Source of the DNA: Candidatus Melainabacteria bacterium
Lineage (GTDB): Bacteria; Cyanobacteriota; Vampirovibrionia; Obscuribacterales; Obscuribacteraceae
NCBI GenBank assembly: GCA_003153555.1
Contig: PLZS01000130.1
Span: 79,369 to 143,368 of the forward strand
Direction: 5' to 3'
DNA length: 64,000 bases
Shown here: piece after piece, positions 48,878 through 58,331 of the stretch
Position numbering within the stretch: position 1 is the first letter of the stretch
How the letters are laid out: the number at the start of each line of letters is the position of its first letter
Notes under the pieces: model-generated
Seen by the model: the letters and a program-made list of their open reading frames with translations, nothing else
The model's database searches: none
Told to the model about the DNA's origin: nothing
Made by a program: the position numbers and the translations under genes

Positions 48878-51808
48878 TCAGAAACCAGGTCCAAGCAATT
48901 GAAATGCAGCCCACGATCTTGGTGACGGATCCTTCGAGAGAGCAAGTAATTGAGCTTTTCGCAATGACTGCGCTTGATTCAAGCCTTCCTGCTTTCCTTT
49001 GTAGAATTCGATCAATTCATGAGTCCTGACCCCCTCCGGCTCAACCCACAAGCTCATCATTACGTTGCGAACACCAGCGTAATTAAAGCCTCGACTGAAG
49101 ACTTTTACGGCGTTGCCCTGTATGTCTTTGGCATTCACAGAAGTAGCGCTCATCAAAATCAGATCGCTGGGGATACTCATTTCAAACAAGCGCTCGGCTG
49201 TAACTTTGCGATAGCCATCGTCTTTTCCAGCCGAGATCGGCATGATGCAACGCATCGGATTGGCAGATAGTGGCATGTTGGTGGTGAAATGCACTACCGC
49301 TTTGCCGCGGGCTTGCTCGGTGATTGCACCGATGTCTGCATCTTTCCCCATCAGGCGCGTCACTAGTTCTGGCTGCAAATTCTGGGTGATCATATGCGAT
49401 TCGTCACCAGGTGATTGCGTGCCATTAGCCTGAGAAGTGATCACTACACTCAAGTCATCAGTGTAGCGAGGAGGACTGTCGAGGAAAACACCCATCGATG
49501 ATGCCATCGTTAAAGTGTGGTTCTCCACAAGAAATTTGCCTTGCCCGTCAACCAGAGCAGCAAACGGAAGATTGAATAAGATGCCATCTGGAATGATTAC
49601 TACCATTTGCTCAGGATTTTTCGGAATAAAATTGCGCACTGAAGCTGGCAATAACTCACCGTACAGCGCTTGCAAAATTACGCGCTCACGTTGGTCACTT
49701 TGCGTGTTGTCTGAGTCGGCGGTAGCAGGTGAGGCCAACAACGCAGTGACCTGGCTTTGCAGGCGCTTCGAACCGACAGGCAAGACAGTGGAGGAAATGC
49801 GACCAGAAGCGTCCATAGTGAAGACTACAGTCGATTCAACACCGACCAAATACTCCACGATGGTGGCATGTCTAGATTGCACGGCTTTCATCACATCCGT
49901 CACCGTATTTGGTACCGGGGCAACCATGCGAGCCAGATTCTTATTTTCCGCGGTTAGCGTGCGGAAACGACCGAGCCATGCTTGCCATTCCGCAATCAAT
50001 TTGTTTGGAGTTGAATTGACCTCAGCAGCGTGCAAATGTGCGCGTTGCGTGACCAAATCTGTGTAGACATCTCGGTCGCCCGGCTTCACTAAACCACCGC
50101 GACTGTGCCAATCATTGCTGAAAGATTCTTCCTTGAGTTGCTCGGCCGCTAACAACGCTTGTTCCGCCATACCTTGTTTGGCAACCATGGCAACAAGTCG
50201 TTGACCCAGATCTTCTCGAGTGGAAGGAAATGACAGTTGCTCAGGAGACGGGAATACTCCTGCCTGAGGAGAACGGAAATAGGACAGCGCGCTTATCAGA
50301 GATGCTTTACCATTTGGAATCAAATCCTGAGTGAATTGCATACGAGCCAGCAGTGTGTAGTCTCGCCACAATGAAGCGTCATCTTTGATTTTTTCAGAGA
50401 TTGCAATCGCTTGTCGCAAGTAAATTTCCGCTTGAGCTGCATCAGCAAGCTTTAACATCACTTCTGCAAGAGAGCTTAGAGTTCGCCCTTGCAACAGCAC
50501 GTCCTTGCTCTTTTTCACAATAGCTAGCGCTTGTTCTAGGTGCGTTCTAGCATCTCGATTGTCACCAGAGCGAGCTTCGATTGCGGCGATGTTTTGAAGA
50601 AGAATTGCGTTAAATCGCGGTGATTTATCGGTTGTTACAAGCTGCAAATCGAGTGCCTGCTGTACTAATTGATTAGCCTTGGCATGAGAGCCCTGTAATT
50701 CTTCGATGATCCCCAATGTGTTTAATGCGGTGGCTTGTGTCGTTAGAGCACCAGATTTTCGCACGACAGGAATTGCACGTTCCAAAACCACTCGTGCCTG
50801 GTCAAGGTCTCCAGTGGCTGCCAGTGAGCTTCCGTAACCGACATCAATGACTCCGCGCCCAGCAGCTTCCAATTTCTTCGGATCGATTTGCGGCATAAGC
50901 GCAAGAATCTGTTCATAAGTTTTTCTGGCGTTGGCAAATTCGCACAAGACATACTGAGTGTTGGCTAAGCAAGTTAAAGCGCTGAGCACGGCGAGATCGT
51001 TATTTGGAATAGCCTTTGCTTGCGATAGGGCTTTAAGAGCCTCTTCATTTGCCGCAACCAAGAGACCTAGTTCAGTGAGAATGCCAGCTATCTGGATGCG
51101 GATTGAAATTGAGTTTGGTTGATCGTTAGCCTGTAAATATAATGTCGCGGCTTGTTCGTAAAACTTCAGCGATTCTTTAAGCTTGCCAGTTCTGTTAAGT
51201 AATCTGGCTGAAACGGCAAGAATTTCGGCCGCGTCAGCGCCGCTGTTTACGTTTGATTGGGTGAACAACTTCAAAGCTTCGTCTAACTGCTGACCGGCGC
51301 CTATTGCATTGTCCAAACCGAAATAAGCACGGGCCAATTGAACTCGCGCACGACCCAGAGACTTCTTGTCGGATATTTCTGCCAGAACCTCAACTGCATT
51401 TTCGCCCATGTATTTAGCTTTGACCATCTGCCCGCGCTCCAGAAAGAAGCGACACATGTTGGTCAACGCTTGGCCTTCGCCTTCGCTGTACTTCATCTCG
51501 ATTGACATACCGTAGGCTTCCTGCCACTTAATCAGCGCTTTGTCGAGCTGCTTAGCCTGGAAACATTTCTCGCCTTCTTCCTGAAGCTTGTTCACCTTGT
51601 CCATCGACTCCTGCGTCTTGGCCATTTCCGGCATAATAGGAATCGTGTGAACGTTGGTGTCAGCCGCAGGCGGAACTGCCGGAACAGTCGGAACAGAAGT
51701 TGCTGCACCAGATGCAGTACCAGTAAAAATTGCTGCCGATAAAAGAGTGGCGCCAAGGCGCTGCCCGAGCTTTAATGGGAAACGAAATTCTTTCAAGATA
51801 GGCCTCAT
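48878..51808 (-). CDS. Exported TPR protein with catalytically degenerate CHAT domain
   Basis: A 976-residue protein with a signal peptide (LGATLLSAAIFTGTASGAA), about ten TPR units through residue 600, and a C-terminal CHAT (caspase HetF-associated) domain: EQMVVIIPDGILFNLPFAAL, RGKAVVHFTTNMPLS, LILMSATSVNA and RGFNYAGVRNVMMSLW. The CHAT peptidase dyad is absent. The His expected in HFATHG is Asn (HFTTNM, about 49275) and the Cys expected in LSACET is Thr (MSATSV, about 49145). It should therefore be a pseudo-peptidase or binding module outside the cytoplasm. A weak ribosome site precedes the ATG. CHAT-TPR proteins are common in Cyanobacteria and relatives. Confidence 0.85.
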   Translation of the reverse strand: MRPILKEFRFPLKLGQRLGATLLSAAIFTGTASGAATSVPTVPAVPPAADTNVHTIPIMPEMAKTQESMDKVNKLQEEGEKCFQAKQLDKALIKWQEAYGMSIEMKYSEGEGQALTNMCRFFLERGQMVKAKYMGENAVEVLAEISDKKSLGRARVQLARAYFGLDNAIGAGQQLDEALKLFTQSNVNSGADAAEILAVSARLLNRTGKLKESLKFYEQAATLYLQANDQPNSISIRIQIAGILTELGLLVAANEEALKALSQAKAIPNNDLAVLSALTCLANTQYVLCEFANARKTYEQILALMPQIDPKKLEAAGRGVIDVGYGSSLAATGDLDQARVVLERAIPVVRKSGALTTQATALNTLGIIEELQGSHAKANQLVQQALDLQLVTTDKSPRFNAILLQNIAAIEARSGDNRDARTHLEQALAIVKKSKDVLLQGRTLSSLAEVMLKLADAAQAEIYLRQAIAISEKIKDDASLWRDYTLLARMQFTQDLIPNGKASLISALSYFRSPQAGVFPSPEQLSFPSTREDLGQRLVAMVAKQGMAEQALLAAEQLKEESFSNDWHSRGGLVKPGDRDVYTDLVTQRAHLHAAEVNSTPNKLIAEWQAWLGRFRTLTAENKNLARMVAPVPNTVTDVMKAVQSRHATIVEYLVGVESTVVFTMDASGRISSTVLPVGSKRLQSQVTALLASPATADSDNTQSDQRERVILQALYGELLPASVRNFIPKNPEQMVVIIPDGILFNLPFAALVDGQGKFLVENHTLTMASSMGVFLDSPPRYTDDLSVVITSQANGTQSPGDESHMITQNLQPELVTRLMGKDADIGAITEQARGKAVVHFTTNMPLSANPMRCIMPISAGKDDGYRKVTAERLFEMSIPSDLILMSATSVNAKDIQGNAVKVFSRGFNYAGVRNVMMSLWVEPEGVRTHELIEFYKGKQEGLNQAQSLRKAQLLALSKDPSPRSWAAFQLLGPGF

Positions 51809-52201
51809 TGAACAGTTCTACGGCGTCATGGAAAACTGAAGGAATATTCAGCAAGCAACAATTTGCTCTCGACATTGCCGCTTGTGCTAACACATACAGG
51901 GCTCTAAGGATAAAGCAAGAGGTACCTATTTTTCCCTTTTGATTATCGTGCTTTCAACATAGATGGACAAAATATAAGGTTATCTCGATTAATCGATCAA
52001 GCCGTAAAGCCATACCTGATGAGAAATTGCGCCCTTTCAGCAGCGACTATTTACGGAGAGGAGAATTACCTTTAAGGTTAAGAACCGCTATCAGTCTTAA
52101 ATTCGCCAAATGTGGCAAATGATGGTAGCCTCTACCTAAATGTGTGGATCCAATGGTTTTGGTCTTGGACCCGAGAAGCAAAACCGTAAGCGAGTCCTTT
52201 C
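51809..52201. other. 393-bp intergenic region between the divergent CHAT-TPR and glpD genes
   Basis: No coding frame. GCCA-AATG-TGGC (about 52108-52119) is a small dyad upstream of glpD, and AGGAGAGGAG-like purine tracts occur near 52050, but no clear -35/-10 pair is visible to me. The region must hold the promoters of the two divergent genes. Confidence 0.5.
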
Positions 52202-53857
52202 ATGAAAACACGAAGTCAAGCTCTAGAGATCGTTCCTCTTAGAGAGTTCGACATGGTTGTCATCGGCGGCGGCATTGTTGGTGCCGGCATCGCCCAAGAT
52301 GCTGCCTCGCGCGGTCTTTCAGTTTTAGTAGTGGAAAAAGAAGACTTCGCTTCAGGCACTTCCAGCAAAACCACAAAGCTGATCCATGGCGGGCTTCGTT
52401 ACCTGGAACAATTTCATCTGCACCTGACCAGAGAGTTATGCCAGGAACGGGCAGTGCTAGAAAACCTGGCTCCGCATATGGTGAGGGACTTCAGTTTCAT
52501 TCTGCCTATAACGAAGCGCAATCCGCTGTTCGGGCTAAAAGCCCAACTTGGGCTGACCCTTTATGATTTGCTCTCCTGGTCCGTAACCAATTCTCACCAT
52601 CACCAAAAAATCAACCAACGCGAATTATTAGAAGCCGCTCCTTCGCTGTCTCCCAACGTCGTCAACGGCGGCTTGCGCTTTCACGATTGCATTACCGATG
52701 ATTCACGTTTAGTGATCGAGGTACTAAAATCCGCGATCGCAGAAGGCGCAAACGTTGTTAACTACCTTGAAGTAACCGGATTCCAAGCCGAAAATAACCG
52801 GGTTACCGCAGTTGAATGCCACGACAGATATAGCGGCAACGAGATCATCATCAAGTGCAAAGCGTGTGTAAATGCAGCCGGCGTTTGGTCCGACAAACTT
52901 CTGCAAAAGTTAGATGACGCCTGGCGCCCCACCGTGAGCCCGGCAAAAGGCGTCCACATCATGGTGCCTCCTTCAGCTTTTGAAACTAACACAGCTCTCT
53001 TTTTACCTACGGTAGATAACCGATACGTGTTTGTTGTTCCATGGCAGCGCGCCTTGATGATTGGCACCACCGACACAAATTATTCAGGCGACATCAATAA
53101 TCCACTTCCTGTTCAAGATGAAATTGACTATCTTTTGGATGTGGTCAATCGCTATAGCGAACCGAACAAACTAAACCGCAGCGACGTAACGGCTAGTTGG
53201 GCAGGTTTACGGCCGCTCGTTGGTGGCGCAGGAGTTGGTGCGACTGGAACAGGGAATCTTTCGCGCGAACATTTGATATTCGAGGGTCCAGGTGGAATCG
53301 TCGGTTTAATCGGTGGAAAACTGACGAACTATCGCTTGATGGCAGCTCAAGTAGTGGACAAAGTTCTGGAGAAAATTCCGCTGGGCACAGGCAAAGCGTC
53401 CGGTACCCGCCGACTAATGCTGGGCGGTTGGCTCGATAAAAACGACTTCCTCGCTCAAACAGCAGGCATTGCCTCGAAAGCAAGGCGATTATCAATTGAG
53501 CCTTCGACTTTGGATCATCTGATTGCAAGTTATGGAAAAGATGCCGAGCTGGTTGTTGACATCGTCGAACGGCAGCCTGCTTTAAATCAGCGAATTTGCC
53601 CTGACTTCCCAAACATCATGGCCGAGATTCCATTTTGTGTTTTGAACGAGATGGCAGTATCTCTTGAAGACCTATTGTTTAGAAGGATGCGTTTGGCGAT
53701 GCTGCATCAAATCCAAACTCTCGAAGCAGCTCCCAAAGTGGCTCAGCTCATGCAAAGTTTATTAGGCTGGGATGATGCCAGGACCCATTTAGAATTAGCC
53801 TCACTGGAAAAAAGTCTGAACGAACATCTAAGTTCGTTCGCCTCAGTGGCATCATAG
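52202..53857 (+). CDS. glpD: Aerobic glycerol-3-phosphate dehydrogenase, FAD-dependent
   Basis: A 551-residue flavoprotein oxidising glycerol-3-phosphate to dihydroxyacetone phosphate and passing electrons to quinone. The N-terminus has VVIGGGIVGAGIAQDAASRGLSV and the substrate/FAD motif SGTSSKTTKLIHGGLRYLEQ. FHDCITDDSRL and the CPPSAF-type MVPPSAF segment follow, and the C-terminal domain is full length. The quinone acceptor would be menaquinone given the futalosine gene. A weak Shine-Dalgarno precedes the ATG. A 2-hydroxyacid dehydrogenase follows on the same strand 28 bp later. Confidence 0.94.
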   Translation: MKTRSQALEIVPLREFDMVVIGGGIVGAGIAQDAASRGLSVLVVEKEDFASGTSSKTTKLIHGGLRYLEQFHLHLTRELCQERAVLENLAPHMVRDFSFILPITKRNPLFGLKAQLGLTLYDLLSWSVTNSHHHQKINQRELLEAAPSLSPNVVNGGLRFHDCITDDSRLVIEVLKSAIAEGANVVNYLEVTGFQAENNRVTAVECHDRYSGNEIIIKCKACVNAAGVWSDKLLQKLDDAWRPTVSPAKGVHIMVPPSAFETNTALFLPTVDNRYVFVVPWQRALMIGTTDTNYSGDINNPLPVQDEIDYLLDVVNRYSEPNKLNRSDVTASWAGLRPLVGGAGVGATGTGNLSREHLIFEGPGGIVGLIGGKLTNYRLMAAQVVDKVLEKIPLGTGKASGTRRLMLGGWLDKNDFLAQTAGIASKARRLSIEPSTLDHLIASYGKDAELVVDIVERQPALNQRICPDFPNIMAEIPFCVLNEMAVSLEDLLFRRMRLAMLHQIQTLEAAPKVAQLMQSLLGWDDARTHLELASLEKSLNEHLSSFASVAS

Positions 53858-53885
53858 TCAGGCTACAAAACATGGAATCAAAAAA

Positions 53886-54911
53886 GTGGATCAACTAATC
53901 AAGGTATTTGCAACCGGTCCTCTTCCAAAACAAGTCAAGGAAAAATTGGCCCGCTTCGCCGATTTGAAACTGTGGGAAGAACCGACCGCAATCAGCGCTG
54001 AAGCGCTGCTGGAGCAAATCAAAGATCGCACTGCGGTGGTTTGCTTGCTTGGCGACAAAATGAGCGCTGAGGTCATGGATGCGGCGCCTGAGTTGAAACT
54101 GATCGCCAATGTAGCCGTTGGTTTCGATAACGTTGACTTAACGCACGCAAAAAAGCGCGGCATTCTAGTTGTGAACACGCCCGGCGTACTTGACAATGCG
54201 ACAGCGGATCTGGCTTTCGGTTTACTTTTAGCATGTGCGCGGCGCATTGTTGAAGCCGATCAATACGTGAGAGAGCACCAATGGCAAGGCTGGCGCACAG
54301 ATTTGTTGTTGGGCTCAGATTTGTCGGGAAAAACTTTAGGCATCGTTGGCATGGGCAGAATCGGCGAAGCGATGGGGCGGCGCGCACTAGGCTTCGGTAT
54401 GAAAATCATTTATACACGCAAAGGCAATGAAGAAAAAGACCATCGCTTAAGTCGTGAACTGGGAGCAAGAAGAGTTTCGCTACCTGAATTGATCAGCAGC
54501 TCTGATTTCATCAGCATCCACAGCCCGTTGAACCATGAAACCCGGCATTTAATCGGCAAAGTCGAACTGTCTAGAGTGAAGAAACACTGCATCTTGATTA
54601 ACACCGCCCGTGGTGCTGTTGTCGATCAAAAAGCATTGATTGCTGCTCTGCAGGATGGCAAATTGGCTGGCGCGGGTCTGGACGTTTTCGAAGACGAGCC
54701 CCAAGTGCCAGACGAGTTGATCGCCTTGAAGAATGTGGTCATTGTTCCGCACATCGGCAGCGCCACCAATGAAACGAGAGTTGCCATGGCACATCTAGCT
54801 GTCGAAGGTCTGATTTCAGCCTTCACCGAAAAGTTACCTGAAAATACAGTCAACAAAGATGTCTGGCCTTTATTTTTAGAACGACTAAAGGTATGCACCT
54901 CCTCACTATGA
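53886..54911 (+). CDS. D-isomer-specific 2-hydroxyacid dehydrogenase (glyoxylate/hydroxypyruvate reductase-like)
   Basis: A 341-residue NAD(P)-dependent dehydrogenase. Rossmann motif IVGMGRIGEAMGRRALGFGMKI, catalytic Arg in INTARGAVVD, Glu in DVFEDEPQVP and His in VPHIGSATNE. The N-terminal domain has VGFDNVDLTHAKKRGILVVNTPG. Closest in feel to glyoxylate reductase (GyaR) or related 2-ketoacid reductases; substrate not fixed. The start is GTG at 53886. The stop overlaps the next gene by ATGA, an odd pairing with a membrane glycosyltransferase-like protein. Confidence 0.9.
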   Translation: MDQLIKVFATGPLPKQVKEKLARFADLKLWEEPTAISAEALLEQIKDRTAVVCLLGDKMSAEVMDAAPELKLIANVAVGFDNVDLTHAKKRGILVVNTPGVLDNATADLAFGLLLACARRIVEADQYVREHQWQGWRTDLLLGSDLSGKTLGIVGMGRIGEAMGRRALGFGMKIIYTRKGNEEKDHRLSRELGARRVSLPELISSSDFISIHSPLNHETRHLIGKVELSRVKKHCILINTARGAVVDQKALIAALQDGKLAGAGLDVFEDEPQVPDELIALKNVVIVPHIGSATNETRVAMAHLAVEGLISAFTEKLPENTVNKDVWPLFLERLKVCTSSL

Positions 54912-55741
54912 CCAATGAGCCTCTTTTGAAAAACCACTGGTTGGTGCCACTTATTTTAGTGCTTGCGTCATATCCAGTGTGGCTAGTGCTTACTACTTCA
55001 CCGATACTTCTGGCGGTGCCCGCGATTTTGGCTGCATTCTGGATTCTCACCAGAAATCGCCAATACTTCTTAGCAGGGCTATTGACTGGTCTGTGCCTAT
55101 TTCAAATCGAGTATCTTCCCTTTCTAGCGATTTCCGGTCTAATTCTTGGACGCCTGCGCTATTTGGCTGGTATAAGTTCCGCCCTGATCGCTTTGTTTTC
55201 CGCTGCACAGTTCATTCCTGACCTAAAGAACGCTCTCAGCATTCCCGCGTTGCTGTCAGCACCGGCGGTGTCTATGGCGCCGGCGCCAAATTTGATGCAA
55301 AATTTTTCAGGACTGCTTTTGCTTCTACTTGGTGAAGGCTCACCACACTCGCAAATGGCATCGTTGACTCTGTACATCGTAATCATTGTGGCAGTGACAG
55401 AGTTATGGTGGCGCATGCATAACTTTCCGTTGAGTCAAAACAAATTTCTTAAAAAAAGCTCTATAACGATATTAATGATGCTGATCGCCAGCCCGCACAC
55501 ATACATTCAAAACTACGTGGCCGTAATTCCAGTCGCGATTTGGTTATGGCAAGCAACCGCAAACGATACCAGAAACAACGCCAAAACTATTCGAATAACA
55601 ATTGCCGCTTTTCCCATTCTGAGCTGGGTGTTTTTTGCAGCTCAATCAGTTTTTTTGTTCCTGCGCCTGCCACCATTTTTTCTCTGGGCAACCGCTCTGG
55701 CCGTGCTGACTCTGCCGACTCTGGATGACGAAAAGATCTGA
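54908..55741 (+). CDS. N-terminally truncated GT87-like (DUF2029) membrane protein
   Basis: About 277 residues with seven to eight membrane segments. Regions RNRQYFLAGLLTGLCLFQIEYLPFLAI and IASPHTYIQNYVAVIPVAIWLW align with KKRRYVAASCIASVMMIKLQYLPMI and LFSPHTHIQDYIIASIACIWFY of the 56993 protein. The N-terminal half of the family, with the catalytic loop (DFxxxYxAGxLA...YPPLMF), is missing. The frame is intact and the ATG overlaps the upstream stop (ATGA), so it may be an expressed partner or a decaying copy. The ATG at 54908 is used rather than that at 54893. Confidence 0.7.
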   Translation: MTNEPLLKNHWLVPLILVLASYPVWLVLTTSPILLAVPAILAAFWILTRNRQYFLAGLLTGLCLFQIEYLPFLAISGLILGRLRYLAGISSALIALFSAAQFIPDLKNALSIPALLSAPAVSMAPAPNLMQNFSGLLLLLLGEGSPHSQMASLTLYIVIIVAVTELWWRMHNFPLSQNKFLKKSSITILMMLIASPHTYIQNYVAVIPVAIWLWQATANDTRNNAKTIRITIAAFPILSWVFFAAQSVFLFLRLPPFFLWATALAVLTLPTLDDEKI

Positions 55742-55827
55742 AAAGAAAATTCAAGATTGACGAGAGTCTAAAACCAATTCCCAACCGAACCTACTGACAC
55801 GACCGATGACACGATAAATCGATCAGG

Positions 55828-56880
55828 CTAATCGTGAGAGTTCGGCAAGTTCAAAACCTCTTTCACACGATAAATCTGTTTCCCTTGCGACTCGTGGTAA
55901 GTGCGCATCAACATTTCGGATAAAAGTCCCATTAAGATGCATTGCACGCCGACGAGGAAAAACATGGAGCCTAAAACAGGTAGTGGAGTTTGGATGAAAG
56001 TAGTGTGAAACCAAAACTTCAACACGACCATCCACACAAAAGCCGCGAAAGCCAGCATGATGGCACATATTCCAACTGAGCCGAACAAATAAATAGGTTT
56101 AGTAAAACAACTAGCCATGAACTTAACCGTGATCAAGTCAAGAATGACTTTAAAAGTTCTTGAGATCCCGTATTTTGACTGACCGTGAATGCGTGGATGA
56201 TGCGTTACGGGCATCTCTGTTACTTTGGCGCCGAGCCAACTTGCATAGATCGGAACAAAGCGATGCATTTCGCCGTAAAGACGAATATCTTTGAGAATGC
56301 TTCTGCGATAAGCCTTCAGCGAACACCCATAATCATGCAGCGAGACACCGCTGACTAGAGAAATTATCTTGTTGGCTATCCACGACGGAATCTTTCTTGA
56401 GACCAAAGCGTCATGGCGGTTGATTCGCCAGCCACTAACAACATCATAACCTTCGCCCAATTTCTGCACCAGTGATTGAATGTCTACTGGATCGTTTTGC
56501 AAGTCGGCATCCAAGGGAACAATAACCACTCCGGTAGAGTGATCGATGCCAGCCGCAAGCGCTGCAGTCTGACCGAAATTTCGAGAGAATCTAACCGCTT
56601 TGACTCGCGCGTCTCTGGCGGCAATTTTACTCAATTCTAAATATGAGTTGTCCGACGAGCCATCGTCAACAAAGATAGCTTCCCACGTCAACTCAAGCTT
56701 TGACAAACTTTCGATCAATTTGTCGTAAAGAATTGGCAGATTCTCTTCTTCGTTGAAGACTGGAATAACCAAGGAAAGATCAGGCGGGAACGAGGCATCA
56801 GAAGGGAATGCCACGCTCGTATCAACTTCAGATGTCTTCTTTTCGTATCCTGTCATACCAATTTGGTCCTTTGTGCTCAT
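55828..56880 (-). CDS. Dolichol-phosphate-mannosyltransferase-like GT2 glycosyltransferase
   Basis: A 350-residue membrane glycosyltransferase. The GT-A domain has LSLVIPVFNEEENLPIL, AIFVDDGSSDNSY, RNFGQTAALAAGID and the metal DxD-like VPLDADLQNDP, then the acceptor-loop HPRIHGQSKYG. The C-terminus has two membrane helices. This is the DPM1/GtrB/ArnC pattern: transfer of a sugar from a nucleotide donor to polyprenyl phosphate on the cytoplasmic face. The GT87 genes nearby would use such polyprenyl-phosphate sugars outside. Divergent from the GT87 gene at 56993. Confidence 0.92.
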   Translation of the reverse strand: MSTKDQIGMTGYEKKTSEVDTSVAFPSDASFPPDLSLVIPVFNEEENLPILYDKLIESLSKLELTWEAIFVDDGSSDNSYLELSKIAARDARVKAVRFSRNFGQTAALAAGIDHSTGVVIVPLDADLQNDPVDIQSLVQKLGEGYDVVSGWRINRHDALVSRKIPSWIANKIISLVSGVSLHDYGCSLKAYRRSILKDIRLYGEMHRFVPIYASWLGAKVTEMPVTHHPRIHGQSKYGISRTFKVILDLITVKFMASCFTKPIYLFGSVGICAIMLAFAAFVWMVVLKFWFHTTFIQTPLPVLGSMFFLVGVQCILMGLLSEMLMRTYHESQGKQIYRVKEVLNLPNSHD

Positions 56881-56992
56881 GGCATATTTAGTAACACTGA
56901 ATCACTTTGAATGCGATACAGTTGATGCTGTTAGCTAACATTAGGATACAGTGTGCGGTCATTGTCGGTTGATAAATTCGTAAAGCGAATAA

Positions 56993-58315
56993 TTGAACCG
57001 AGACCAGCCAACTTTGCAACAATTGAACAATTCAGATAAGAAAGTGATTTCGGACAAATCAAAGAAACTACTCTGGTTCAGCTATTTGTGCTTCCTTGTC
57101 TTCTGGGCATGTAATGTATATGCTTTGCTAGGCGACTGGATGGCAGATGGTCAACTGTTTGCCAAGAAAATCGATGATCGTCCCTACATTAGTGATTTTA
57201 TCAATGTATATGGTGCTGGCGTTCTGGCCCGCCGGTGCCTCTCCGAACCGGTGAACATTTATGACAGCGAAGTACAAAAGGAACTGCAAATCAAGTTGGT
57301 AGCGCCCATAGTGCCAGAGCGTCCGTTTTACAACCAGTATCCGCCGCTTATGTTCTTGATATTTTTACCATTGTCTTTGTTCCAGATGCCACAAGCCTGG
57401 ATTGCTTGGGTGATCTTCTCGGCTATCGCAGCGATTGCTGCCATCACCACTACTGTTCTTCCTCTATTCCAGAGTAAATTTTCAAAAGCTTTTGTTTTGT
57501 GCTCTTTCTTCGCTTCCTATCCTACCTGGTTAAGTTTTCGGCTTGGTCAAACTTCTCTTCTTCTCTTTCCGCTTCTTTTATTTTTCTGGTTCTTCATCAA
57601 AAAACGACGCTACGTCGCTGCTTCGTGTATAGCAAGTGTAATGATGATTAAGTTACAATACTTGCCTATGATCTTGGCAATTGGAGCAGCCACAGGCGGG
57701 CTGCAGTTCCTCACAGGACTTGCGGTGTCATCGGCGTTCCTATTAGGTTTGGCAACCATGGTCGTCGGGTGGTCCAACATTATTCAATTTCCAAACGCGA
57801 TTCTCTCACACGAAGTTTCATCGCAGGTCAGCGGAGTGTCGCCAGAAATGATGCAAAACTTGCGTGGAATTATGGTGCTAATCTTCGGTAGTGATACCGG
57901 CATAGCTCATGTCGTCGTCGGTGCAGTCGCTCTTTTGGTAGCTGCAATTACTTTTGTGGCGTGGAAAAAAATCGATCACACCGCACCGCACCGCTTTGAA
58001 ATTCTTGCGGCAATTACGACATTGATGATGCTTCTGTTCAGCCCGCACACTCACATTCAAGATTATATTATCGCATCGATCGCTTGCATTTGGTTCTACG
58101 CCGTATCAGCGCAGAAGGACGCACAATTCACTGCGCGAGAACGGCGACAACTTATTTCCCTGGCACTGCTTTTCCCGCCGGTGAGTTGGATATTCTTTGT
58201 GGCGATGCCCCTATTTCACTTCGTGAAGATACAACCATTTGCGATTTTCGGGCTTGCTTCGATCACCATAGCGGCCAACGCGTTATTCATTGGTAAACAA
58301 AGAAAAGCAGAATGA
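56993..58315 (+). CDS. GT87-family (DUF2029) polyprenyl-phosphate-sugar-dependent glycosyltransferase
   Basis: About 440 residues, 10-12 membrane helices. The first extracytoplasmic loop has ISDFINVYGAGVLARRCL and later PFYNQYPPLMFLIFLPLSL, the conserved DUF2029/GT87 pattern with the putative catalytic Asp. The end has SPHTHIQDY. In mycobacteria GT87 enzymes add mannose from polyprenyl-phosphate donors to lipoglycans. The start is a TTG at 56993, with further TTG codons downstream, so the N-terminus is uncertain. It is followed 16 bp later by a methyltransferase, probably in operon. The exact glycan is unknown. Confidence 0.8.
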   Translation: MNRDQPTLQQLNNSDKKVISDKSKKLLWFSYLCFLVFWACNVYALLGDWMADGQLFAKKIDDRPYISDFINVYGAGVLARRCLSEPVNIYDSEVQKELQIKLVAPIVPERPFYNQYPPLMFLIFLPLSLFQMPQAWIAWVIFSAIAAIAAITTTVLPLFQSKFSKAFVLCSFFASYPTWLSFRLGQTSLLLFPLLLFFWFFIKKRRYVAASCIASVMMIKLQYLPMILAIGAATGGLQFLTGLAVSSAFLLGLATMVVGWSNIIQFPNAILSHEVSSQVSGVSPEMMQNLRGIMVLIFGSDTGIAHVVVGAVALLVAAITFVAWKKIDHTAPHRFEILAAITTLMMLLFSPHTHIQDYIIASIACIWFYAVSAQKDAQFTARERRQLISLALLFPPVSWIFFVAMPLFHFVKIQPFAIFGLASITIAANALFIGKQRKAE

Positions 58316-58331
58316 AGGCATCATATAGCAA

